From: Candidatus Peribacteria bacterium
GTDB lineage: Bacteria; Patescibacteriota; Gracilibacteria; UBA1369; 2-02-FULL-48-14
Direction: 5' to 3'
NCBI GenBank assembly: GCA_943349825.1
Contig: CALQZQ010000001.1
Span: forward strand, 62,001 to 126,000
Length of the DNA stretch: 64,000 nucleotides
Shown here: piece by piece, positions 52,511 to 59,784 of the stretch
How the letters are laid out: each line of letters begins with the position of its first letter
Position numbering within the stretch: the stretch's first letter is position 1
Made by a program: the position numbers and the translations under genes
The notes under the pieces: model-generated
Databases searched by the model: none
What the model saw: only the letters and a program-made list of their open reading frames with translations
Told to the model about the DNA's origin: nothing

Positions 52511-53461
52511 AGTTTTAGTGTGCACGTGCTTGAGGTGGAGAGGCTTTTTTAGTTCTGCAAAAGGCACGGCTTTTTTGCCCAAGAATGTGGGGGCGAGGAA
52601 GAGTTGGAGTTCATCCACGAGCTGGGCGGCCAGGAAGGATTCGAAGATTTTTTGTCCGCCTTCCACGAGCACGGAAGTGATTTCTTTTTCGTAGAGTTCG
52701 TGGAGAACTTTGGGGATGTTTTTGTCTGAAAGCAGCAACACGTTTTCATCGCGGAAAATCGCCAGTGTTTTGGGGAGTTTGCGTAGGCCGGTGAGTACCA
52801 CGCGGAGCGGATCGCGGCCTTCCACGTGGCGGACTCCCAAATGAGGATTGTCCGTGAGCACGGTGCCGGCGCCCACTAAAATGGCTTGGTGTTCGTGGCG
52901 CAGCCCGTGGAGGTAACGTTGCGCTGGCATGCCGGTGAGAGCGGTTTGCTCGCCGGGAGCCTCAGCGATTTTCCCATCCAAACTGATGGCGGCTTTGAGT
53001 GTGACGAAGGGGCGTTTCTTTTCGTGATAGGTGAAGAAGAATCGGTTGAGTTCACGCGCGTCTTTTTCAAGTAAGCCCACTTCCACTTCAATGCCTGCTT
53101 CGCGGAGCGCTCCGATTCCTTTGCCGGATACTTTCTCAGAAGGATCTCGCACAGCCACAATCACTTTGCTGATGCCGGCTTCGATGATCGCTTCGGTGCA
53201 AGGGCCGGTTTTCCCTTGATGGCAGCAGGGCTCCAGCGTCACGTAGAGAGTGGCTCCTTCGGGTGAGGCTGTGGCATTTTTGATGGCTTCCACTTCTGCA
53301 TGAGCGGCCCCGAATTTAGTGTGATAACCCTCGCCAATGCGTTCGCCATCTTTCACTAAGATCGCGCCCACCATGGGGTTTGGCGAAGTCCAGCCCTGGG
53401 CTTGTTCAGCCAAGCGTAGCGCTCTTTGCATGTGCCAAGATGGGTGGGGCGCATTAAACAC
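52460..53461 (-). CDS. ribD: Bifunctional riboflavin deaminase-reductase RibD
   Basis: RibD carries out the second and third steps of riboflavin synthesis. The N-terminal deaminase has the zinc motifs [10 protein letters not shown] and [13 protein letters not shown]; the C-terminal reductase has [14 protein letters not shown] and [15 protein letters not shown]. The GTG at 53461 overlaps the ribBA stop by 8 bp, and its first residues [14 protein letters not shown] match the usual RibD N-terminus; ATG 53431 is the alternative. The 3' end overlaps murJ by 51 bp. Confidence 0.92.
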   Translation of the reverse strand: MFNAPHPSWHMQRALRLAEQAQGWTSPNPMVGAILVKDGERIGEGYHTKFGAAHAEVEAIKNATASPEGATLYVTLEPCCHQGKTGPCTEAIIEAGISKVIVAVRDPSEKVSGKGIGALREAGIEVEVGLLEKDARELNRFFFTYHEKKRPFVTLKAAISLDGKIAEAPGEQTALTGMPAQRYLHGLRHEHQAILVGAGTVLTDNPHLGVRHVEGRDPLRVVLTGLRKLPKTLAIFRDENVLLLSDKNIPKVLHELYEKEITSVLVEGGQKIFESFLAAQLVDELQLFLAPTFLGKKAVPFAELKKPLHLKHVHTKTLGKDLLLQAIPEFSAE

Positions 53462-54653
53462 GGTCGAGGAGGTGACCGAGTTTGTCCTTTTTGGTTTTGA
53501 GATAGTTTTTGCTTTGCGCGCTCGGGTCAATTTCCAGTGGCACACGTTCGGTTACGAGTAAGCCATGGCCTTCGAGTCCGATGATTTTTTGCGGATTGTT
53601 GGTGAGCAGGCGAATGGTGTTGAGTCCGATGTCCTTGAGCATCTGAGCCCCGATTCCGTATTCACGCAGGTCCGCCTTGAAACCGAGTTTTTGGTTGGCT
53701 TCCACGGTGTCCAGCCCTTCGCGCTGCAATTTATAGGCTTTGAGTTTGTTGATGAGCCCGATGCCGCGGCCTTCTTGGCGCATGTACAAAATCACTCCGC
53801 TGCCTTCTTTGCTGATGAGTTTCATGGCGGCATCCAGTTGGGCGCGACAGTCGCAATGCACGCTGTGGAAGACATCCCCGGTCATGCATTCAGAATGGGC
53901 GCGCACGAGCACATTTTCTTTTCCGGCCACGTCTCCTTTTACGAGCAGCACGTGCTCGAGTTGGTCGATGGCATTGGAATACACAAAAATGCGGAAGGGA
54001 CCGTATTCGGTTTCGAGCGTCGTTTCCACTTCCCGCTGCACCAGTTTTTCTTTGAGGCGACGGTAAGCAATGAGATCTTTGATCGTGATCATCTTGAGCT
54101 CGTGCTTTTTCGCGAATTTCTCCAAGTCGTCACGGCGAGCCATTTCTCCGTCGTCTTTGGCGATTTCACAAATCACACCCACCCCTTTGAGTCCGGCGAG
54201 TTGAGCCAAGTCCACGGCGGCTTCGGTGTGGCCGGCACGCACCAGTACTCCGCCCTTGCGCGCGCGCAGCGGGAAGATGTGTCCGGGGCGTATAAAGTCG
54301 CTGGGCTTGGACTCGGAACTGACCAAAGCTTGAATGGTTTTGGCACGGTCGCTGGCGGAAATGCCGGTGGAGACGTCCCATTTGTAATCCACGGAAATGG
54401 TGAAGTTGCAGCGCTTGGATTCAGAAATGTCTGCAGCCATCGGGGGAAGGTCCAGGCCTTCGGCCAGGGATTCCTCCATAGGTACGCAAATCAGGCCGCG
54501 GCCTTCTTTCATCATGAAGTTCACGGCTTCGTTGCTCACAAATTCGGCCGCCATAATAAGATCGCCTTCGTTCTCACGGTCCTCGTCGTCGAGAACAATG
54601 AGCATTTTTCCGGCCCTAAGGTCGGCGAGCGCGTCTTCTATAGTGGTCCACAT
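53454..54653 (-). CDS. ribBA: Bifunctional 3,4-DHBP synthase / GTP cyclohydrolase II
   Basis: RibBA makes both precursors of riboflavin. The N-terminal RibB half has [22 protein letters not shown] and [22 protein letters not shown]; the C-terminal RibA half has [24 protein letters not shown] (zinc cysteines) and [20 protein letters not shown]. The 399 aa are full length. A TATAGT -10 lies 6 nt before the ATG, predicting a leaderless mRNA and no room for an FMN riboswitch. ribE and ribH are not nearby. The gene borders the AT-rich island at 54725. Confidence 0.95.
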   Translation of the reverse strand: MWTTIEDALADLRAGKMLIVLDDEDRENEGDLIMAAEFVSNEAVNFMMKEGRGLICVPMEESLAEGLDLPPMAADISESKRCNFTISVDYKWDVSTGISASDRAKTIQALVSSESKPSDFIRPGHIFPLRARKGGVLVRAGHTEAAVDLAQLAGLKGVGVICEIAKDDGEMARRDDLEKFAKKHELKMITIKDLIAYRRLKEKLVQREVETTLETEYGPFRIFVYSNAIDQLEHVLLVKGDVAGKENVLVRAHSECMTGDVFHSVHCDCRAQLDAAMKLISKEGSGVILYMRQEGRGIGLINKLKAYKLQREGLDTVEANQKLGFKADLREYGIGAQMLKDIGLNTIRLLTNNPQKIIGLEGHGLLVTERVPLEIDPSAQSKNYLKTKKDKLGHLLDRV

Positions 54654-54659
54654 GCCTGC

Positions 54660-54665
54660 ACTATA
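54660..54665 (-). promoter_or_regulatory. -10 element predicting a leaderless ribBA mRNA
   Basis: TATAGT on the minus strand, then GCAGGC and the ATG. TTCCCA 17 bp upstream is a weak -35. Confidence 0.45.
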
Positions 54666-54724
54666 CAGGTTGAAAGCTGGGGTGGGAAGAGGGCATTGGG
54701 TTGCGAAAATTCTTCGCGTTTTGC

Positions 54725-55090
54725 CTACGCGTAGGCTGAGAAAAACCTTTTAAGTTGTTTTTCTGAAATTACTAAAGCAAATAGTCCGACCATTAGGGGA
54801 ATAATGAAAAGAGGAGACCAGTAGTCCTGTATCGGAGTTTGAGCTGGACCAGTCATAACATATTTGAGGGCTGCGATGTCATCTATAAACAATCCTGCTC
54901 CTATCCCAAATAATATGTACGCGAGTTTCATTTTTCTTAAAAATAACGACATGACAACAAGGAGCAGCCCATAATAAAAGTGATACGATTGGTCCTGAAA
55001 AATGAATTGTAGTTGAGGACTGCTTGCGGCAATTGCCACAAAAATTTTCATCACGATCACAGTGATAATAGCTGTCGTAGTAATTTTCAT
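54725..55090 (-). CDS. Membrane protein, cassette-like gene 3 (121 aa)
   Basis: Hydrophobic segments are [54 protein letters not shown] and [19 protein letters not shown]. The glycine-rich third segment with Asp-Asp is notable, but the family is not recognised. The DNA is visibly AT-richer than neighbouring genes. It is the last of three minus-strand genes in the island and is separated from the previous one by an attC-like site. Its stop codon lies within a perfect 14-bp palindrome, GCCTACGCGTAGGC (54721-54734). Confidence 0.6.
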   Translation of the reverse strand: MKITTTAIITVIVMKIFVAIAASSPQLQFIFQDQSYHFYYGLLLVVMSLFLRKMKLAYILFGIGAGLFIDDIAALKYVMTGPAQTPIQDYWSPLFIIPLMVGLFALVISEKQLKRFFSAYA

Positions 55091-55178
55091 AATTTTTTTT
55101 TGCCTTGTAGGCTTACAGATTACTTCCTTTATCTTGAATTATCTTTGTTTTACCTCTGAATGTCCATAAAAGTACGGC

Positions 55179-55248
55179 ACTTAACGTCCAATTTGGGGGA
55201 GTGAATGGAGCACAGTGCTATGAACGAACCTCATATGCCTTGTTAGGT
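55179..55248 (-). other. attC-like recombination site 1 (hypothesis)
   Basis: On the minus strand the 70-bp segment begins ACCTAAC (fits RYYYAAC) and ends GTTAAGT (fits GTTRRRY), the end boxes of integron attC sites, with imperfect complementarity between the arms and a central GCAC-A-GTGC hairpin. It lies between two cassette-like genes. The rest of the 200-bp gap 55091-55290 shows no gene. Confidence 0.35.
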
Positions 55249-55290
55249 GAGGTGTGGCCAAATTTTTTATGAATTAAGGATGAAAAGTCG

Positions 55291-55821
55291 CTAGTAGTCG
55301 TTGATTAATACTCCATTAAGGTGGTCTATTTCCTGCTGGAGAACGGCGGCTTTTGAACCAATTATGGTTTCTTCAAAATCATTGCCCTCAATATCTTGGT
55401 ATTGGACTTTGACCCAAAAATATCGCTTTAAAAAGTGACGACCATCTAAACTAAAACATTTTTCCGTCCACGGTAATTGCAATTTTTGCTCAACGATTTT
55501 TGGGTTTACCATTATTTGGTAGTCGCCATATGAACTTTTGAGGGCAATGATTCGTTGGCTATATCCCAGTTGTGGAGCAGCAAGACCGAGCCCAAATATA
55601 TGACCACGAAAATCTGTTTTTTTTATAACTTCTTTAAGCTCTTCTGATATTTGTTTGGTCTGTTCATCAAAAGCAGTAACTTCTTCACTCACTGAAGTGA
55701 GTATTGTATTTGGCTCCTGTAAAATTTCTGCTGGAACAGTGCGAGGCCATGCTGCGTATACAACGTAGATAGCCGCCGTGACTAGAATGATTAAACCGGT
55801 GATTTTCTTGCGACTTTTCAT
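55291..55821 (-). CDS. Membrane-anchored peptide deformylase homologue with altered zinc motif (176 aa)
   Basis: The start MKSRKKITGLI at 55821 follows the attC-like site; the longer ORF-track start would translate that site. Residues 6-27 are a signal anchor (ITGLIILVTAAIYVVYAAWP), so the domain should lie outside the cytoplasm. Deformylase motifs are GLGLAAPQLGYSQRI (motif I), EKCFSLDG (motif II, zinc Cys kept) and AVLQQEIDHLNG (motif III). Motif III is normally QHExDH; here the first zinc His is Gln (CAG), while Glu and the second His remain. Normal deformylase activity on ribosome-bound chains is unlikely from both location and this change. The gene is AT-rich and lies between two attC-like sites. 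Confidence 0.8.
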   Translation of the reverse strand: MKSRKKITGLIILVTAAIYVVYAAWPRTVPAEILQEPNTILTSVSEEVTAFDEQTKQISEELKEVIKKTDFRGHIFGLGLAAPQLGYSQRIIALKSSYGDYQIMVNPKIVEQKLQLPWTEKCFSLDGRHFLKRYFWVKVQYQDIEGNDFEETIIGSKAAVLQQEIDHLNGVLINDY

Positions 55822-55845
55822 ACCTATAAAATTTGGCCACCTTTC

Positions 55846-55951
55846 ATATAACGTTCGTGAATAACCGAAGCTTGCTAATGGTAAAATAAGCCGAAGGCGG
55901 ACCATTAGCAACTTTGAGCGAACGAAGTAAGCCGGTTATTCACTGTTAAGT
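55846..55951 (-). other. attC-like recombination site 2 (hypothesis), strong hairpin
   Basis: On the minus strand it begins ACTTAAC and ends GTTATAT, framing perfect inner arms: GTGAATAACCG/CGGTTATTCAC (55857-55867 with 55933-55943) and TTGCTAATGGT/ACCATTAGCAA (55872-55882 with 55901-55911). The 106-bp size is within the attC range. The plus-strand end TATAACG resembles that of Vibrio attC repeats. It could instead be another member of the nested palindromes of this genome. Confidence 0.4.
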
Positions 55952-55967
55952 GATTTTTGGCTGGTTT

Positions 55968-56396
55968 TCAGCGAAGCATTTCAGCTAATTCCCCTTCAAA
56001 GGGACCATAAACAGCATCCCTTGGGCCTTCAATTCCTCTCAAATAGAAAGATGCGAAGCTGTCTGTTTTTGATTCGTAGCCTGATTCTGCATAAATCCAG
56101 AAAAACGCATTCTCATATTGTGCCGTTTGATCATTTTCGAAACTCATCGGATCCCCATTTTTATCTGTAATCAATTCATATCCTTCGATAGAGTAGCCTG
56201 CTCTGCTCTCTTCAAAGAGGAACTTATTTTCTCCTGGATACTCTGCTTCAATAGCATCGATATATTCTTCGATGGAATCAAATGTGATTACTTCATTGGA
56301 AGGTTCATTAACTTCTTGAATTACGTCTTCAGTTGGTGTGATAGTGGAGCATCCAGCTAATAGCAGGATGACAATGATCGAGAATGAGTTTTTCAT
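55968..56396 (-). CDS. Lipoprotein, cassette-like gene 1 (142 aa)
   Basis: MKNSFSIIVILLLAGC is a short lipoprotein signal with a lipidated Cys. The mature protein is acidic and aromatic-rich (EEYIDAIEAEYPGENKFLFEESRAGYSIEGYELITDKNG) and not recognised. It is the first of three AT-rich minus-strand genes. A GTTAAGT box lies 59 bp upstream of its start, and attC-like site 2 begins 17 bp after its stop, a spacing typical of gene cassettes. Confidence 0.6.
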   Translation of the reverse strand: MKNSFSIIVILLLAGCSTITPTEDVIQEVNEPSNEVITFDSIEEYIDAIEAEYPGENKFLFEESRAGYSIEGYELITDKNGDPMSFENDQTAQYENAFFWIYAESGYESKTDSFASFYLRGIEGPRDAVYGPFEGELAEMLR

Positions 56397-56474
56397 AATC
56401 TTTTGTTACAGGATGATGGTATTTGTTAGCAGAAAAGAAAACCAGCCTAATTTCACTTAACTCCACTCTAAACG

Positions 56475-56524
56475 AAAACACTTCGGTATTCCATCACGAT
56501 GTGTGGGAGTATGCGAAGTGTTTT
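56475..56524 (-). terminator. Terminator after tsf
   Basis: AAAACACTTCG and CGAAGTGTTTT form a perfect 11-bp stem with a long loop. T-runs on both sides allow action in either direction, insulating the tsf operon from the island. Confidence 0.65.
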
Positions 56525-56549
56525 TAGAATTTTATTCTTCGGGGGATTC

Positions 56550-57311
56550 TTAGGCCTCAAACCTCCAGAAACCGTCAATCTTTTCGCCGCTGAGTAAGTC
56601 TTTGATGAGTTGGTCGGGGTTTTTGACGAAGGCTTGAGTGAGCAAAGCGGATTCCTCGCGGAACTTCTTGGCTTTGCCCTCCATGATCTTTTCGACGATG
56701 GCTTCAGGTTTGCCTTCGGCCTTGAGTTGTTCGGCCCAGATTTCTTTTTCTTTGGCGAGGAGTTCATCGGAAATGTCTTCCGGAGAAAGGTTCTTCGGGT
56801 TCATGGCGGCCACGTGCATGGCGATGTCCTTGATCAGTTCGTTGCTACCTCCAGAGGCTGCGATCACTACTCCAATACGGTTGTTGAGGTGGATGTAGGA
56901 ACCGAGTTTGGCGCCGGTCACGACTTTTTTGTCGTTGAGCACAACTTTTTCGCCCATTGCCATTCCAAGATTGGTGAGATCTTCTTCGAAATTAGCGTCT
57001 TCACCTTCTTTGAGGAGCTTTTCAGCGAGTTCTTGAGCGCGTTTGAGGAAGTCCGGGTTCTTAGCCACGAAATCGGTTTCGCAACCGAGGGAGATCATGG
57101 CGGCCTTGTTGTCTTTTTCAACGATGGCTACCACGCCGTTGGCGGTGGCACGATCGGAACGTTCAGCAGCCTTGGCAGCACCCTTCTTGCGAAGGAGTTC
57201 AATGGCCTTGTCTTCGTCGCCCTCGGCTTCTTCCAAAGCGGTTTTGCAGGCGGTCATAGAAATACCGGTGCGCTCGCGGAGCGCCTTAATCTGATCAATA
57301 GAGACGGACAT
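56550..57311 (-). CDS. tsf: Elongation factor Ts
   Basis: EF-Ts recycles EF-Tu from its GDP form. The N-terminus IDQIKALRERTGISMTACKTALEEAEGDEDKAIELLRKKG is the family UBA-like domain, and MISLGCETDFVAKNPDFLKRAQELAEK contains the TDFV element that contacts EF-Tu. The 253-aa length fits EF-Ts lacking part of the second subdomain insert. It is separated from rpsB by an inserted membrane-protein gene. Confidence 0.96.
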   Translation of the reverse strand: MSVSIDQIKALRERTGISMTACKTALEEAEGDEDKAIELLRKKGAAKAAERSDRATANGVVAIVEKDNKAAMISLGCETDFVAKNPDFLKRAQELAEKLLKEGEDANFEEDLTNLGMAMGEKVVLNDKKVVTGAKLGSYIHLNNRIGVVIAASGGSNELIKDIAMHVAAMNPKNLSPEDISDELLAKEKEIWAEQLKAEGKPEAIVEKIMEGKAKKFREESALLTQAFVKNPDQLIKDLLSGEKIDGFWRFEA

Positions 57312-57331
57312 TGTGTTGAAAAATTAATGGA

Positions 57332-57895
57332 TTAAGCAGCAGGAGTTTGAGGGGGAGTCGGTTCGGTCGGAGCGCTCGGGGTTGGTGCAGGGGTAGGCAT
57401 AGGTTCAGGCATGGGAGCTGGAGTGGGTGAGGGCATCGGTGCAGGTTCAGCCATGGGGGCTGGAGTTGGCGTAGCAGCAGGAGTGCTGGCGGCCATAGGA
57501 GCTGCGGCACCTTTGTGGAACCACTTTTCCAGAGGAATCTTTTGTCCGATGTTCGTTACTACAGGGATGGTCCATTGTTTTCCTTTCCAAGCGTTCCAGG
57601 CTGCCCAAAGGGAAGCGAGGCCCACGGCAAGGTTCACGATCATCATGATCATTCCGAGGAGAGCGAGCATTCCCACGGGGAGAACGGTCACCAAGATGTT
57701 CATGATGATGTAAACTCCGAGGTAGATCACGAAGAGGCCGGCGCCGTTTTTAGCGTGCCACATGTGGGAAGGGCTGTCGCTCTTTGCCCAAGCGGTATAA
57801 ATCCAAAGGAAGCTGAAGTAAGCAATAGCTGCTTGCCAGTCACCCGCAGTGGCGGGAGTAGAAGTAGGAGCTGAATTGGTCATTGCGTCTGCCAT
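57332..57895 (-). CDS. DUF4870-like membrane protein with Pro/Ala/Met tail (187 aa)
   Basis: Three to four membrane segments (WQAAIAYFSFLWIYTAW, NGAGLFVIYLGVYIIMNILVTVLPVGMLALLGMIMMIVNLAVGLASLW) resemble DUF4870-type small membrane proteins. The last 60 residues are a low-complexity tail (PTPAPMAEPAPMPSPTPAPMPEP). The gene sits between rpsB and tsf, which are usually adjacent, with short gaps on both sides, so it is probably in the S2/EF-Ts operon. Leader TAACCTCCACGCTCT. Confidence 0.7.
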   Translation of the reverse strand: MADAMTNSAPTSTPATAGDWQAAIAYFSFLWIYTAWAKSDSPSHMWHAKNGAGLFVIYLGVYIIMNILVTVLPVGMLALLGMIMMIVNLAVGLASLWAAWNAWKGKQWTIPVVTNIGQKIPLEKWFHKGAAAPMAASTPAATPTPAPMAEPAPMPSPTPAPMPEPMPTPAPTPSAPTEPTPPQTPAA

Positions 57896-57913
57896 AGAGC
57901 GTGGAGGTTAGGG

Positions 57914-58609
57914 TTATTTTTTCATCTTGCGGCCTTCCTGAATGGCTTCAGAGAGGTGACCGATCAAGAATGTGATAGATTTGATGGCGTCATCATTTCC
58001 AGGGATAGGATACTGGATTCCGTCGGGATCCACATTAGAATCTACAACGGCGACCACGGTGGTCTTCATTTTTTGAGCTTCTTGAACGGCAATGCGGTCA
58101 CGCATGCAGTCCAGAACGAGCACTACGTCGGGCACTTTTTCGAGATTGGCCACACCCCCGAGGGCGTTTTCCAATTTTTCGATTTGCTTTCCGAAATCGC
58201 TGGCTTCTTTTTTGGTGAATTTTTCAAAGCCTCCGTTTTCACGCTCTTCCTTGAGAGCGAGCATGTATTTCACACGAGAACGGATGGTCTTAAAGTTGGT
58301 GAGCAATCCTGGAATCCACTTGGAAGTGACGAAAGGCATGCCGCATTTTTCGGCTTCCTTGCGAACGAATTCCGTAGCTTGAGGCTTGGTGCTCACGAAG
58401 AGTACCGTTTTGCCTTGAGCTGCTGCGCCGCGGAGGAATTCCGTAGCGTTCATCAGACCTTGGTAGGACTGATTAAGGTCGAAAATATGCACCCCGCTTT
58501 TCTTGCTGAAAAGGAAGGGAGCCATTTTGGGGTTCCACTTAGCCGTTTTGTGGCCAAAGTGTACTGCGTTTGCGAGCATCTCTCGCATCATGGTTTTCTG
58601 ATCGGACAT
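57914..58609 (-). CDS. rpsB: 30S ribosomal protein S2
   Basis: S2 (231 aa) binds the 30S body-head junction. Conserved blocks: MLANAVHFGHKTAKWNPKMAPFLF, IFDLNQSYQGLMNATEFL, FVSTKPQATEFVRKEAEKCGMPFVTSKWIPGLLTN and DVVLVLDCMRDRIAVQEAQKMKTTVVAVVDSNVDPDGIQYPIPGNDDA. The leader of about 100 nt contains stem-loops and one of the few Shine-Dalgarno-like sequences of the window (AAGGA). It heads an operon with the membrane protein and tsf. Confidence 0.97.
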   Translation of the reverse strand: MSDQKTMMREMLANAVHFGHKTAKWNPKMAPFLFSKKSGVHIFDLNQSYQGLMNATEFLRGAAAQGKTVLFVSTKPQATEFVRKEAEKCGMPFVTSKWIPGLLTNFKTIRSRVKYMLALKEERENGGFEKFTKKEASDFGKQIEKLENALGGVANLEKVPDVVLVLDCMRDRIAVQEAQKMKTTVVAVVDSNVDPDGIQYPIPGNDDAIKSITFLIGHLSEAIQEGRKMKK

Positions 58610-58715
58610 GGTATCCTTGGGGTTAGCGCCTTGCTTCGTCGTTTCTACCCGTGTTTCCTCTCGAGGAGAGGACAGGAAGGGAGATCAGAAGAAAGACTGA
58701 TATAAGTACGCGGCG

Positions 58716-58743
58716 ATTATACCTAGAACTTAGGGTTTGGCAA
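58716..58743 (-). promoter_or_regulatory. Promoter of the rpsB operon
   Basis: TTGCCA, 16 bp, TATAAT on the minus strand, giving a leader near 100 nt that could host autoregulation by S2. Confidence 0.65.
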
Positions 58744-58768
58744 GGACTTTTTAGGGCCTCCGCGGCGC

Positions 58769-58797
58769 TTGAGTCTTTCTGTAAACTGTGGTACAAT
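58769..58797 (+). promoter_or_regulatory. Promoter of the RsbW-RsbV pair
   Basis: TTGAGT, 17 bp, TACAAT. It rules out the ORF-track start at 58769 and supports the ATG at 58820. Confidence 0.6.
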
Positions 58798-58819
58798 GCT
58801 AAGAAGTAATTTCACTGAA

Positions 58820-59410
58820 ATGGATCCCACACCTCAATCTCACCAGCTCGAAGAAACCCCTCAAGATGCTCAAGCAGCCTTGGGCCAACCTGTAGTTTTG
58901 CCTTTGGATGAACGTCCTACGGAAATCATGATTCAAATACCGACTCAAGCATATTTTCTATCTGGAATCCGTGATTTTGTGGTCAATTTGACTAAGAACA
59001 TGACCGGATTTTCCACTCAGTGGGCTTTCCGTTTTCAGGCTGTGGTGGATGAACTCTGCAACAACGCCATTGAACACGGCAGCAAACCGGGTGAATTCAT
59101 TAGGATCACCATGATCAGTACTAAAGGTAAGTCTTTAGAGGTGATAGTGGAAGACACGGGAACAGGTAGAGAAAAAATCAATGCGGCGCAACTCACGGCC
59201 CTTTATCAAGAACGTCGCCAAATGATGACCCAACAGTATTTGGGCTTCCGTGGACGAGGTCTTCCTAAAATCGTGGGAGAATGGACCGATGAAATGGTTT
59301 TTGAAGACGTTCCTAGCGGAGGTCTTCGCGTTAAAGTGAAAAAATATTTACGAAAGGAAGAGGACAAGGTACTGTCTACCCAGAAAAATCCTAGCCACCT
59401 CGTTGTATGA
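58820..59410 (+). CDS. RsbW-like anti-sigma/serine kinase (196 aa)
   Basis: After an unstructured N-terminus of about 40 residues, the GHKL ATPase fold shows the N-box VVDELCNNAIEHGSK near residue 77 and the G1 box VIVEDTGTGREKI near 112, followed by FRGRGLPKIVGEWTDEM. These are the features of HATPase_c_2 proteins such as RsbW/SpoIIAB, which bind a sigma factor and phosphorylate an STAS partner. Its stop overlaps the start of an STAS protein by 4 bp, confirming the pairing. No sigma factor gene is adjacent. Confidence 0.87.
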   Translation: MDPTPQSHQLEETPQDAQAALGQPVVLPLDERPTEIMIQIPTQAYFLSGIRDFVVNLTKNMTGFSTQWAFRFQAVVDELCNNAIEHGSKPGEFIRITMISTKGKSLEVIVEDTGTGREKINAAQLTALYQERRQMMTQQYLGFRGRGLPKIVGEWTDEMVFEDVPSGGLRVKVKKYLRKEEDKVLSTQKNPSHLVV

Positions 59411-59778
59411 CCCCTGTACAGATTACCATTGAAGATGTTGCGGGTGCTCCAGCCGGAAAAACGGTGAAGCTCATTCGTATCATTGGGCAGCTTGATGAAA
59501 GCAATGTGGACGAACAGGCCAAGAGTATTTATCAAGTGATTGAAGCTGTTCCGCAAGGACTCAGTTTGGTTTTTGATTTCACCGGCCTCGAATACATGAA
59601 CAGTAAGTCCATCGGCTATTTGACCGATTGGTACAGCAAAGTTTCCGCCAGTGGTGGAAAAGTGGTGATCGCTGCTGCCCGCGACAATATTTTGGATATT
59701 CTTCAGGTGGTGGGGCTCACTCAACTCGTGAATGCTTACGCTAGCCTTGACGAAGCAAAAGCGGTTGTGCTGCAATAG
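59407..59778 (+). CDS. STAS anti-anti-sigma factor, RsbV-like (123 aa)
   Basis: The STAS domain is complete: VKLIRIIGQLDESNVDEQAKSIYQ, LVFDFTGLEYMNSKSIGYLTDWY with the Ser that the partner kinase would phosphorylate, and GGKVVIAAARDNILDILQVVGLTQLV. It is translationally coupled to the kinase. The membrane SpoIIE-type phosphatase at 47326 could reverse the phosphorylation. Confidence 0.9.
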   Translation: MTPVQITIEDVAGAPAGKTVKLIRIIGQLDESNVDEQAKSIYQVIEAVPQGLSLVFDFTGLEYMNSKSIGYLTDWYSKVSASGGKVVIAAARDNILDILQVVGLTQLVNAYASLDEAKAVVLQ

Positions 59779-59784
59779 CAGCCT

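Noticed and set aside
54654-54724. FMN riboswitch upstream of ribBA
   Set aside because: The 71-bp gap is too short and none of the conserved RFN blocks is present; the promoter lies 6 nt from the start codon.
53565-54734. 389-aa ORF on the plus strand
   Set aside because: Antisense to ribBA, which is full length with all active-site residues.
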